A DNA stretch of 64,000 nt from Methyloversatilis universalis (GTDB lineage: Bacteria; Pseudomonadota; Gammaproteobacteria; Methylococcales; Methylococcaceae): NCBI GenBank assembly GCA_020723665.1, contig DYIL01000009.1, forward strand, positions 21,345 through 85,344, in the 5' to 3' direction. Positions 37,712-46,064 of the stretch are shown one piece after another (the first letter of the stretch is position 1; each line of letters starts with the position of its first letter). A program made the position numbers and the translations under genes. The notes under the pieces were generated by a model, which was given only the letters and a program-made list of their open reading frames with translations, searched no databases and was not told the origin of the DNA.

Positions 37712-40072
37712 TCATTCGCCGGGCGGCGTTTCGCTCGGTGCAAGTTGGTTTGGCGGTGTTTGTGGCTTTCGAACCACGGAAAAGTACGACGTGGCGACAG
37801 CCTTGCTGCTACGGGTGCGCACTCGATGTTCGACAGTGTAGGTGCCGGACTTCATATAGGAGGGGATGGTAAATTCATTCGAAGCCGTGTTGCTGCCGGC
37901 CGTCGCCAGCTTGAAATCGGAGCCTTCTTTGCCGATTCGCCTGCCTCCCGCCTTCAGCACCCAGCTCAATTCGACGTCCGCATGGCGGACACCGGCGGGA
38001 AGCGTCAAATCATAAGTGGTGACGAGTTCCACCGTTTCACCCGCGCTGACCTGGCGCGGAGTCGCCGTGGCGCTCCGAATCGTGACGACCGCTTGATCCG
38101 CCGGCGAGATGGTCCGCTCCGTCGTTCCGATATTTACGGCCAGAGTTTCATCCTTTGCCGCTTGTTTCGATTCGCTGGCTTTGGCCTTACGCAAAATCAG
38201 TTGCTGCCGGAGGGTTTGTACTTCGGCATCCCCCAGTATCGCGGCGGCCTGATCGATATAGCTCTGCGCCTTGTCCCATTCCTCGCGGTTGAGAGCCCGC
38301 CATGCGCGCCCGATGATGCGGTCCACTGTTGGCTTGCGCCGGGCCTCTTCCTTGGTGGCGGGCGTATCAGCATCGCCCTGACCCTCGGATGTTTTTACCC
38401 CATTAAGCAATTGGGCGGCTTGCTTTACATCGGAGGGCTGTGCCGCAGGCTGCTCAACGGGCTTTTGGCGGGTCTGAGCTTCGAAACCCTCCTTTTCGGC
38501 TTCGGCCTTGCGGGTGTTGAGTTCCTCGTGCAAGGATTCGGCCTCAGGCAGAACGATCGTGACTTCGTCGATGCGCGTCCGTGCCAGGTCCCAATCTCGG
38601 CGTGCCATGGCTTCGCGGGCCGGTTGGGCGAATCGGTCGACGATCTCCTTAATGCCTTGCTTGGCTTGAGGTTGATCGGGATTCAGCGCGAGCACCGAGC
38701 GAAACTTGGCAAGCGCGTTGTCGTCCTTGGGGCTGATGAGGCGGCCCGCCCGGATGTCCTCGGCGGCCCTAGCCAATAGCTTGAACAACGCATCGATCTC
38801 GGCCCCCTCATATTGAGCGGGATCCGGCTTGGCGTCGGCATCCGTCCCACCGGTCGATTCTTCGGGTGGCGAAGCCAGAGTGGTCGACGCGATATCCCGA
38901 GGCTCGGCGGTAGCGGACTGATCGCTGTCGACCTGTTCGTCCTCGCGCCCCATCCGTTCGCTATCCGACGACGCCGTCGGTCGCTCAGGCTTCTCGATCA
39001 GCCCACGGTTCAGCCAAATAAGCCCGCCGACGACGAGTGACGCCGTTAAGGAGACGGCCAAAATGCGCGAGAGAGGGGCGTCGGAGATCGGCCGGCGCGC
39101 TGGCGCATCGGCCGGTTCAACGACCACGGATTCGACTGTGGGTTCAGGCTTCTTCGGCGGCTCTTCGACCGGTTCCAGCGACGACGAAAATTCACGCCGC
39201 CATGACGCGATGCTCTGCGGCCGTTTCGGGGGATTCAAGCTCAGTGCGTGGTCGATGGCGCGAAGCAAACTTTCGCTGTATCGAGGTCCGCCGGCTTGCC
39301 CGGCGGGGACGAGAATATCTTTCGATGCCAGAATGAAGGTCTGGCTCCGTTCGGGCGCACCGGGCGGCGCGACGCCGGCAATGCAGCGGTAGATCGTCGC
39401 ACCCAGTCCGTAGATATCGGTCCAGGGCCCGATCTGATCGGTTTTCCCATAATACTGTTCTACCGCCGCGTAACCAGGCGTAAATAGGGAAGAAAGGGTC
39501 TGCGTTTTTTCGCCCAGGGACTGACGAGCGAATCCGAAGTCGAGGAGCACGGGGCTTCCGTCCTTGCGAAGCACGATACTGGCTGGGGTAATGTTGCAAT
39601 GAAAAAAGCCGGCGTCATGTACTTTCTCCAGCCCACTCAGGATTGGGATCGAAAACTTGAGAAGCTCGCCTTGTTCCAGGGTTCCACGGTGCTCGAGGAC
39701 GGTATGCAGGCTTTCGCCGTCTTCGTAGGCCATGACCATGTAAGCGGTGTTGTTTGCAACGAAAACGTTGAGCACCCGCACGATATTGGGATGCTCCACT
39801 TTCGCCAGCCTGCGCGCCTCGTCGATGAAAAGCTCCAAGCCCGCGAGATACTGTTCTCCATGATCATCCGTGGCCGGCCGGATCAAAGCGGTTCCGTCTC
39901 GAACGGCTAGTTTTGCCGGGAGGTATTCTTTGATGGCGACGTGGCGGTCAAGAATAGAGTCAAGGGCGAGGTAGGTGATCCCGAAGTCACCCTGACCTAG
40001 AACTTTTTCAATGGAAAACCACTGCAGGCGGTAACCTGGATTGAGCACATTGTGGTGCATGTTCTGTGACAT
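37712..40072 (-). CDS. Membrane-anchored Ser/Thr protein kinase-like protein, probable pseudokinase
   Basis: The 786-residue product has an N-terminal kinase fold (residues about 14-300), a Pro/Glu-rich linker, one membrane segment (SRILAVSLTASLVVGGLIWL), and a periplasmic part with two TPR/helical units and a C-terminal beta-sandwich-like domain. The glycine loop LGQGDFGITYLA, the lysine in HVAIKEYLP and DFGFAR (Asp178) are kept. The catalytic loop reads HCNITPASI at 158-166, where HRDxKPxNI is expected: Asp is Asn160, Lys is Thr162, Asn is Ser165. It probably binds ATP or a partner without normal phosphotransfer. It stands alone, divergent from the sigma factor. Confidence 0.85.
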   Translation of the reverse strand: MSQNMHHNVLNPGYRLQWFSIEKVLGQGDFGITYLALDSILDRHVAIKEYLPAKLAVRDGTALIRPATDDHGEQYLAGLELFIDEARRLAKVEHPNIVRVLNVFVANNTAYMVMAYEDGESLHTVLEHRGTLEQGELLKFSIPILSGLEKVHDAGFFHCNITPASIVLRKDGSPVLLDFGFARQSLGEKTQTLSSLFTPGYAAVEQYYGKTDQIGPWTDIYGLGATIYRCIAGVAPPGAPERSQTFILASKDILVPAGQAGGPRYSESLLRAIDHALSLNPPKRPQSIASWRREFSSSLEPVEEPPKKPEPTVESVVVEPADAPARRPISDAPLSRILAVSLTASLVVGGLIWLNRGLIEKPERPTASSDSERMGREDEQVDSDQSATAEPRDIASTTLASPPEESTGGTDADAKPDPAQYEGAEIDALFKLLARAAEDIRAGRLISPKDDNALAKFRSVLALNPDQPQAKQGIKEIVDRFAQPAREAMARRDWDLARTRIDEVTIVLPEAESLHEELNTRKAEAEKEGFEAQTRQKPVEQPAAQPSDVKQAAQLLNGVKTSEGQGDADTPATKEEARRKPTVDRIIGRAWRALNREEWDKAQSYIDQAAAILGDAEVQTLRQQLILRKAKASESKQAAKDETLAVNIGTTERTISPADQAVVTIRSATATPRQVSAGETVELVTTYDLTLPAGVRHADVELSWVLKAGGRRIGKEGSDFKLATAGSNTASNEFTIPSYMKSGTYTVEHRVRTRSSKAVATSYFSVVRKPQTPPNQLAPSETPPGE

Positions 40073-40477
40073 AAAAACAGGGACGAGAGCGGGGCAAAAC
40101 GGGGCCTCGCGAAGCGAGACATTGGACGACGGCAGGTAAGCAAATCGGGTAGCCCCGGAAATCGTCGGATTTTACATTGTGCCGATTGAAACCGGATAAG
40201 GCAACCGAAACCGTGGAAAATGTCAAGCGGGGGCGGAGTGCCGCCCGCTTGTTGTATCCCGCGCGTAACTGGAACCCCGTGCGCAGGATGTACGAGCCAC
40301 CACGGGCCCCCTGTTTTGCTTTTTGCGGTTTTCCGGGAGCGGATAGGGCATTTCCCACATCGCTTCAGCCTTTTGCCGCAGCGGCATCGTGACAGATTGC
40401 CAGCGGAGCCGCGGATTTCTAGCTTTCACGCGGCCGGCATGGGGATTGCTCCAAGACTCTATCGTTATTGAAGTGAT
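40073..40477. other. Divergent intergenic region, no gene seen
   Basis: About 400 nt between the kinase-like gene (minus) and the ECF sigma factor (plus). It should contain both promoters. I see no open frame with a recognisable product and no clear palindrome or terminator. Confidence 0.5.
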
Positions 40478-41005
40478 GTGTGGTTTGTCCCCGTGACCGA
40501 AACCTTACCCGAAACTTCCATACAGGATTGGTTTTCCCGCTACGCAGACGACCTGCTCGGTTTCCTGCGCCGCAAAGTGGGCGATTTCGACGCGCCTGAC
40601 CTGGTCCAGGACGTCTTTCTCCGTATGCTCTCGTACCCGTCGGCGTCCATCCGCGAGCCGCGCGCTTTTCTTTTCCGTGCCGCGGCCAATTTGGTCGTCG
40701 ATCACCTGCGCAAGGAAAGCCATCGCGATCACGAAGACATCGCCGACGTTTCGGAAGAACTGGCCGCGCCCGCTCCCACCCCGGAGGCTACCGCGATCGG
40801 CGCGGAACGCATGGAGCGCTTTCGGGCCGCGCTTGCCGAACTCCCGCCCGTGTGTCGTCATGCCTTCGTGCTCAACCGGTTCGACGGTATGACCCATTCC
40901 GAAATCGCCGAACTTTTCGGGATTTCCCCGAAGACCGTGCAACGTCATATCGAGAAGGCGCTGGACCACTGCTTGCATCGCCTGGAAAATAACGCATCGG
41001 AGTGA
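40478..41005 (+). CDS. ECF sigma factor, FecI-like
   Basis: The 175-residue product is an extracytoplasmic-function sigma factor of the iron-starvation (FecI) class, which directs RNA polymerase to a small set of transport genes. Region 2 includes YADDLLGFLRRKVGDFDAPD, LVQDVFLRML and the DNA-melting stretch EPRAFLFRAAANLVVDHLRK. Region 4 has the helix-turn-helix DGMTHSEIAELFGISPKTVQ. The start is GTG 40478 or GTG 40493. Its partner FecR follows after 125 nt, and an STN-type TonB receptor after that, which is the classic surface-signalling order. Confidence 0.92.
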   Translation: MWFVPVTETLPETSIQDWFSRYADDLLGFLRRKVGDFDAPDLVQDVFLRMLSYPSASIREPRAFLFRAAANLVVDHLRKESHRDHEDIADVSEELAAPAPTPEATAIGAERMERFRAALAELPPVCRHAFVLNRFDGMTHSEIAELFGISPKTVQRHIEKALDHCLHRLENNASE

Positions 41006-41063
41006 GCGCGAGACGATTTTGCGATCGTCGCCGGTGGCCCACGAGCCCGCCATCATACGTCTT

Positions 41064-41087
41064 ATCATAAGAAAGATCATAAGAAAG
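41064..41087 (+). repeat. Tandem 12-bp direct repeat upstream of fecR
   Basis: ATCATAAGAAAG occurs twice, head to tail, at 41064-41075 and 41076-41087. It lies in the 125-nt gap between the sigma factor and FecR genes and is AT-rich against GC-rich surroundings. It could be a protein-binding site or a simple replication duplication. Confidence 0.6.
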
Positions 41088-41130
41088 CCCGCATTGACAG
41101 AAGCGGCCTGAAACAATACCAACCGCGGCC

Positions 41131-42093
41131 ATGGCCAATCCCGTTTCCTCTTCTAGCGAAATCCGTGAGCGTGCGCTTTACTGGCTGGTGCGTGTACACT
41201 CTGGCGAGATGAGCGCCGCCGAGCGAGCCGCTTTCGAGCGTTGGCTGGCGGCCAGCCCCACCCACCGGCAGGCTTGCGAAGCGGTTCGCGCGACTTGGGA
41301 CGACCTGCCGCGTCCGGAAGCGGAATTGGCCGCCGCGCGCGGTTACGCTCGCCGCCGTGGTTCTTTCCGCCGGGTCTTTGGCCCGGCGCTTGCCGCAGCA
41401 CTCGTTCTAACGATGGGACTCGCGGCATACGAGGGTTGGCCTTTGTCCGACACCGGCGTTTACCGCACGGCCAAAGGCGAACGCCGGACGGTGGTCTTGC
41501 CGGACGGCACGCAGGTCGAACTCAACAGCGACACCGTGCTGGCCATGCGCTACGGTTGGTCCTCGCGTTCGGTCGAACTCGAACGCGGCGAGGCGTTTTT
41601 CAGCGTCGCGCCGCGGAAATTTAGGCCGTTTGAAGTACGGGCTTCGGGCGGATCCATCCGCGATATCGGCACCCGTTTCGATGTGGACCGGCGTCCCGCG
41701 TCGGTACGGGTGGCGGTGCTGGAAGGCGCGGTGCGGATCAGGCTCGCCGACGCCGGGGACGAGCGGCAGGTAAACCAGGGGCAAATGGCCAGCTACGGTG
41801 CGACGGGCGTACTCACCGAAGCCGCGCCGGCCGACCTCTCGGCGGCGACCGCCTGGCGCGAGGGCAAGCTGATCGTCCGCGCGACGCCGTTGCCGGAGAT
41901 TCTGGCGGAACTCGGACGTTACCATCCGGTTGTCTTCCGCCTCGCGGATCCGGCGCTGGAGCGATTGTCTTTGAGCGGGGTTTTCAAAGTCGACGATCTG
42001 CCGCTGTTTCTCGCCACACTGGAGGCGGTTCTTCCGGTCAAGATCGGCCGAGCCGAAGACGGCAGCATCGCGGTGGAACGGACGAAACGGTAG
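41131..42093 (+). CDS. FecR-family anti-sigma/sigma-regulatory protein
   Basis: FecR proteins sit in the inner membrane, hold the ECF sigma factor, and receive the signal from the STN domain of a TonB receptor. The 320-residue product has the DUF4880 cytoplasmic part (ALYWLVRVHSGEMSAAERAA, FERWLAASPTHRQACEAV), a membrane segment around residues 72-90 (FGPALAAALVLTMGLAAYEG), and the periplasmic FecR domain (RRTVVLPDGTQVELNSDTVL, VELERGEAFFSVAPRKFRPF). The C-terminal STN-like part ends LPVKIGRAEDGSIAVERTKR. The sigma gene is directly upstream. Confidence 0.92.
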   Translation: MANPVSSSSEIRERALYWLVRVHSGEMSAAERAAFERWLAASPTHRQACEAVRATWDDLPRPEAELAAARGYARRRGSFRRVFGPALAAALVLTMGLAAYEGWPLSDTGVYRTAKGERRTVVLPDGTQVELNSDTVLAMRYGWSSRSVELERGEAFFSVAPRKFRPFEVRASGGSIRDIGTRFDVDRRPASVRVAVLEGAVRIRLADAGDERQVNQGQMASYGATGVLTEAAPADLSAATAWREGKLIVRATPLPEILAELGRYHPVVFRLADPALERLSLSGVFKVDDLPLFLATLEAVLPVKIGRAEDGSIAVERTKR

Positions 42094-42168
42094 CTGCCGG
42101 TGCTCCGCCGTTGTACACAGTCGGGGGCGGGCTGCATCGGCCCTGGCCGGGAGTTTTCCCGCGATCGG

Positions 42169-43057
42169 TCAGTGGAAGACTTCGTCGACCTGTTCCACCC
42201 GGTTCTGGTAGGCCGTTACCGCCTCCGGCCCGTATTTGCGCTCGATCAGGCGCAGCGGCACGGCGACTTCACCTTGCCGTAACCCTTGTTCCAAACCTTG
42301 CTGCAGGCCCTGCTCGATTCCGAACCGTTCCGCACTCGTGACATACGGCATTTTCTTCGTCTCCTCAAGGTCGTAGACTGCCGTCAGAAATCGTCGCTCC
42401 AATCCTTCCGGCAAGCGCATCATCCAATCCATCACCCGGAACAATTCCAGGACGACCTCCCGAGGGTATCCCCGCTCGTACAAACGTCGCACCAACTGAA
42501 ATTTCCAGCCGCTGCGCTCCTCGGCGTCGCGGCTGGTCTTCGCCCGAAGCTGCGCCATCACCACCAGGGCGAACACGTTCTCGCTCGCCTCCGGTTCCGG
42601 CCAGCGCGCTTGCCAGTCGAGCAGCTTCACGCAAGGAAACCGGAATTCGATCGGGCATCCCCAACGGCTTCACCGGAAGCCCGCGGGCCGAAAGCCCGCC
42701 GTCATGTCGGTCAACACCCCGGACTCACCACGTCCACCCGGTAGCGGTCGAACAGGCGATAATGATAGACATACATACGCTCGGCAAATGCCCGTTCCGC
42801 CTCGCCCTGGATCTCGACGTGGATCAGCACCCAGGTTTTGCTGCCGTCACGTGCCCAGACTTTCACCAGCTTGTCCGCATGGTGCCGTCCCGATTCTGTA
42901 CCGCCTGCTGCAGTTCCTTATCCAGAGATATCTGATCCCGGCGCCAGTCCACCTCCGCGTGGATGGCTGGGAACAGCAGCGCCATAAACTCCGGAAAGCG
43001 GTTTTCCAGGGCTTCCTTCCAGGGGTTGTCATAGTCGTTGCGTTCCGCATTCGGCAT
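42169..43057 (-). pseudogene. Broken Rpn/PD-(D/E)XK-type transposase-like protein
   Basis: The fragments read in order on the minus strand. Frame one starts with MPNAERNDYDNPWKEALENR and breaks near 42875-42885. The second has KVWARDGSKTWVLIHVEIQG, with the nuclease-fold GSKTWVLIHVEIQ core, and ends at an in-frame stop near 42719. The third is the C-terminal half from VKLLDWQARWPEPEASENVF to the end, with a Gln/Gly/Leu repeat (GIEQGLQQGLEQGLRQGEVA). Together they make a family often annotated as cytosolic protein or Rpn-like recombination nuclease. With at least one frame change and one stop it is not functional as written. It sits, in opposite orientation, between fecR and the receptor it should control. 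Confidence 0.75.
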
Positions 43058-43330
43058 CGTTTGCTTCTCGATTGATCCGTCCCGGTAATGGTATATCCCG
43101 CCCGGTCCGGCCGCCAGTCCGGGCGGGCAAGGCCGGCTTCACTGGCCCGTACGGGGCTGGGACGCCCCGTCATTTTCTGCCGCGCAAGCGGTTGAAAAAT
43201 GCAAGTCGGGCTCAAACCGCGTTTGGATTTTTCGAGGTTGCTAAAGGTCCGTTTCGTGCGAAAGCGCATCCCGTGGGATTCAATAGCGGGTACAACGGTC
43301 CCTCGAAAAAATTTGAAAAAGCCTGTCCAG

Positions 43331-43355
43331 TTCGGCCCTGCCCATGCGTCTTTAT
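43331..43355 (+). promoter_or_regulatory. Candidate ECF promoter motif before the STN receptor
   Basis: TTCGGC at 43331-43336 and CTTTAT at 43350-43355 are separated by 13 nt and end 28 nt before the start codon. The same two blocks occur before the precursor gene (45835-45858, spacer 12, 27 nt before its ATG). The CTTT core recalls the TCCTTT -10 of the FecI promoter. This is pattern matching on two sites only. Confidence 0.35.
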
Positions 43356-43383
43356 CGGTACAAACCTTGTAACAACTGTGGGA

Positions 43384-45699
43384 ATGCCGATGAAGAAACC
43401 CTTGCCGCTCGTCCTTGCTTCGTTTCTCGCCATCAGCCTCGCGCATGCCGAGGACGGGACGGTCGATGTGGACATCCGACCCCAACCGCTCGCCGCCGCT
43501 TTGGAAAGCTTGGCCCAAAAGGCCGATTTGCAGCTCCTCTACCCGGCCGACGCGGTGGCCGGCAAGCAAGCGGCGGGGTTTTCCGGAACGTATACGCCGA
43601 AGGAGGCGCTGGAAAAACTGCTCGAAAGGACGGGCCTGACGTTTCAATTCACCGGCCCTCGTACGGTGGCGATCCGGACGGACGGCTCCGCCTCTCGGCA
43701 CTCCGCCGCGCAAATCGAAGAATCGTCGCCCATCGACCTGGAAACGGTAGTGGTGACCGCCACCAAGACCGAACGGCCGGCCTCGGAGGTTCCCGCAACC
43801 ACGGCGGTGATCGACGAGAAGCAAATCAGTCAAATGTACAACCGCGATCTCAGCGACGTGCTGCGGCGCGCCGCCGGACTGGACGTGCAGCGGGCGGGCA
43901 CCAACGGTATCGCCACGATCAATATCCGCGGCCTCGGGCTGGGGCGCAGCTCCACGCTGATCAACGGCCAGTTCGCCGATTTTCTCGACCCCGGCATCGG
44001 CAATCGTTCGGCCATCCAGACCGTCGACTGGGACAACGTGGATCGGATCGAGATCGTGCGCGGGGCGGGCTCGGCCCTGTACGGCCCGAACGCCATGGGC
44101 GGCGTGGTCAACATCATCACCAAGGAGGCGCCCGAAGTACCCAACGTCACCCGGCCGTTCTTTCTGTTCGATTCCCTGCCCACCTATGGCGGCGGCTTCA
44201 CCACCGGCGGCACCGTGGACAGCGTCGGCTATTTCCTGGATTTCAAGCATCTGAGTTCGGACGGTTACAAGTCCGCGCCCGAACCGGCGTTTTCTCCCGG
44301 CGCGATGGGTACGATGATGCACTCGCTGGAAAAGGGCGAATGGAACAAGACCATGGCCGGCGGGCGCTTGAACTGGAATCTATCCGATAAAGCCGATCTG
44401 AAGCTCGGATTCAATTACCTGGACGATCACAACAACGCCTTCGATCGCCCGCATACCCCATCCGACGGCCAGTACGGCCAATACAGCCTGGAATATGCTC
44501 ATTGGCTCACCGATGACGACCAGCTCACCGTCAACCTGAGCTACCGGGACCACCAGACCGACTTGATCTTCGACAGCTATTTCTATCCCTTCTTTCTGAC
44601 TACCAATCCCCAGTATCTTCTGAAAGAGGACGCCAAGAAACTGAGCGGGGAAATTCGCAACCGCTGGAATATCGCCGAGGGGCATACCCTGCTGGTCGAC
44701 TTTTATGGGAGTCAGGACTGGGCGCGGCGGCGCACGTTCAACCTCGCCAGCGGGACGCTGGACGACCATCCCCGCAACGACATCACCAATTACGCGCTCT
44801 ACGGCCAGTATGAGCTGGCGTTGTGGGATCGGCTGTTCCTGACCATGGGCGGACGCGGAGACTGGTTCGAGTACGATCTCGACAACGACGTCACCGGGCG
44901 AGCCGCCCGGCAGTCCTATGGCATCTTCAATCCGCGCGGCGGCGTGCGCTTCAAGTTCAGCGAAGAAGTCTCGCTGCGCGCATCGGTCGGCACCGGGTTC
45001 CGCCCGCCCGATCCCTATGGCTTGACCGGGGCGCGGAACACGGCGTTTTACGAAGTCAGGCCCAACCCGTCTCTCAAGCCGGAGAAATCCAACGGTTTCG
45101 ATCTCGGCTTGGACGTGACGACGCCGTTCGGATCGAAAATATCCGCTACCGGCTATTACAACGAGCTCACCCAATATCAGCTTTTGTCCATGCATCTGGA
45201 AGACAGCAGGCTGATTTACCAGACCCGGAACCTTGGAAAGGTGCACAGCTACGGCGCCGAGCTGGAAATTCAGCAGAAGATCACCCCGGAACTGGGGCTG
45301 TTCGCCAACTATACGTACAGCATATCCGAGGCGGCCAGCGATTCGCCGCCCGGCGTCTCGGGCCTGCCGGAGAAGGGCCGGCAGTTGCCTTTGACGCCGC
45401 GTAACAAGGCCGCCTTCGGCTTGGTGTACGAATCCGATCGCTTCAGCGGCCGCTTCGAGGGCCGCTACGTGGATCGTCAGTACATTTTCGGGGATAGCCG
45501 CAACGATCCGGCCTATGCCCTGGGTTCGTACGTGACGGCCGACTTCCGCGTCACCTACCGGCACCCGATCGGCGAAAAGCAAACCATGGACGTGTCGGCC
45601 GGCGTGCGCAATCTGCTGGACCGCCGTTACGAAACCCGGTTCATCGATGTGTTTGCCGAGCCGCGGGTGGGATTCGTCCAGCTGGGGATGGAGTTCTGA
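43384..45699 (+). CDS. TonB-dependent receptor with N-terminal STN signalling domain
   Basis: This outer membrane receptor both transports a ligand and signals to FecR. The 771-residue product starts PMKKPLPLVLASFLAISLAH, a signal peptide cut near residue 22. It is followed by an STN domain (residues about 25-95: DIRPQPLAAALESLAQKADL, GTYTPKEALEKLLERTGLTF), a TonB box (DLETVVVTATKTERPASEVP), the plug (RRAAGLDVQRAGTNGIATIN, IVRGAGSALYGPNAMGGVVN) and the barrel, ending VGFVQLGMEF. ATG 43384 or 43390 begins the signal peptide; the open frame extends to 43072 but that part is not leader-like. It lies directly upstream of the precursor peptide gene. Confidence 0.93.
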   Translation: MPMKKPLPLVLASFLAISLAHAEDGTVDVDIRPQPLAAALESLAQKADLQLLYPADAVAGKQAAGFSGTYTPKEALEKLLERTGLTFQFTGPRTVAIRTDGSASRHSAAQIEESSPIDLETVVVTATKTERPASEVPATTAVIDEKQISQMYNRDLSDVLRRAAGLDVQRAGTNGIATINIRGLGLGRSSTLINGQFADFLDPGIGNRSAIQTVDWDNVDRIEIVRGAGSALYGPNAMGGVVNIITKEAPEVPNVTRPFFLFDSLPTYGGGFTTGGTVDSVGYFLDFKHLSSDGYKSAPEPAFSPGAMGTMMHSLEKGEWNKTMAGGRLNWNLSDKADLKLGFNYLDDHNNAFDRPHTPSDGQYGQYSLEYAHWLTDDDQLTVNLSYRDHQTDLIFDSYFYPFFLTTNPQYLLKEDAKKLSGEIRNRWNIAEGHTLLVDFYGSQDWARRRTFNLASGTLDDHPRNDITNYALYGQYELALWDRLFLTMGGRGDWFEYDLDNDVTGRAARQSYGIFNPRGGVRFKFSEEVSLRASVGTGFRPPDPYGLTGARNTAFYEVRPNPSLKPEKSNGFDLGLDVTTPFGSKISATGYYNELTQYQLLSMHLEDSRLIYQTRNLGKVHSYGAELEIQQKITPELGLFANYTYSISEAASDSPPGVSGLPEKGRQLPLTPRNKAAFGLVYESDRFSGRFEGRYVDRQYIFGDSRNDPAYALGSYVTADFRVTYRHPIGEKQTMDVSAGVRNLLDRRYETRFIDVFAEPRVGFVQLGMEF

Positions 45700-45730
45700 C
45701 CGGCAGGAAAACCCCGCCGGCGATGGGTTT

Positions 45731-45807
45731 GCCGCGGCGGGACGCCGCGGCGGCCCGCGGCTGCGCCACAGCCGCGGGCAAGGTGAAAAGCAACGTCACT
45801 GCTTTTC
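45731..45807 (+). terminator. Three consecutive hairpins between receptor and precursor gene
   Basis: Three perfect stems follow one another after the receptor stop. The first is GCCGCGGCG at 45731-45739 with CGCCGCGGC at 45743-45751. The second is GCCCGCGGCTG at 45753-45763 with CAGCCGCGGGC at 45769-45779. The third is GAAAAGCA at 45785-45792 with TGCTTTTC at 45800-45807. There is no strong T-run after any of them, so this may be termination, an RNA stability element or a REP-like cluster. It separates the receptor transcript from the peptide operon. Confidence 0.6.
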
Positions 45808-45834
45808 GGGCCGAAACGTCATGGGACCCGGCAT

Positions 45835-45880
45835 TTCGGCATATCAACGATCCTTTATAGAGCCCGATACGGGCAGGAGT
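45835..45880 (+). promoter_or_regulatory. Candidate ECF promoter, palindrome and ribosome site of the precursor gene
   Basis: TTCGGC at 45835-45840 and CTTTAT at 45853-45858 repeat the blocks found before the STN receptor, with a 12-nt spacer; TCCTTT at 45851-45856 equals the FecI -10 core. A small palindrome, GCCCG-ATA-CGGGC at 45862-45874, follows immediately and abuts the ribosome site GCAGGAG, which lies 6 nt before the ATG. The palindrome could be an operator or a hairpin that controls access to the ribosome site. Confidence 0.4.
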
Positions 45881-45885
45881 CGATT

Positions 45886-45996
45886 ATGGTACGTGAAATC
45901 GTGATCGAAGAACTGGACGCGACGTTCGGCGGCTATGCCGAGACCGCCATGTGCAGCAACCCGGGCCCGATGTGCCCTCCGGGCCAGGTCCATTAA
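45886..45996 (+). CDS. Candidate RiPP precursor peptide (36 residues)
   Basis: This small gene has ATG 45886 behind a good CAGGAG site and stops with TAA. The acidic first half (MVREIVIEELDATFGG) looks like a leader, and the second half is a candidate core with Cys23 and Cys30, Tyr17, four Pro and a C-terminal Gln-Val-His: the stretch from Cys23 is CSNPGPMCPPGQVH. A double Gly at 15-16 could mark the cut. It lies 68 nt before a radical SAM/SPASM gene on the same strand, the usual place for a precursor of a thioether- or cyclophane-bearing peptide. I do not recognise it as a known family. Translation is supported by context and ribosome site only. Confidence 0.75.
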   Translation: MVREIVIEELDATFGGYAETAMCSNPGPMCPPGQVH

Positions 45997-46011
45997 GGCC
46001 TTGGTCGGACC

Positions 46012-46035
46012 GGGGGAGTCCTTCGGGACTCTCCC
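46012..46035 (+). terminator. UUCG-tetraloop hairpin between precursor and maturase genes
   Basis: A 10-bp stem, GGGGAGTCC with GGACTCTCC at its core (46012-46021 with 46026-46035, one G-U pair), closes on a TTCG loop, the most stable tetraloop class. There is no T-run behind it. In peptide operons such a hairpin commonly reduces read-through or protects the upstream message, so the short precursor is made in excess of its enzyme. Confidence 0.65.
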
Positions 46036-46064
46036 TCCGTACTTCCGAAACAAGGGATGTCGCG

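Noticed and set aside
43072..43383. Longer N-terminus for the STN receptor (start at 43072)
   Set aside because: The extra 104 residues are not leader-like, and a normal signal peptide begins at 43384/43390; the candidate promoter motif also lies inside the extension.
45731..45807. CRISPR-like or tandem array before the precursor
   Set aside because: The three stems differ in sequence and have no regular spacers, so they are hairpins and not an array.
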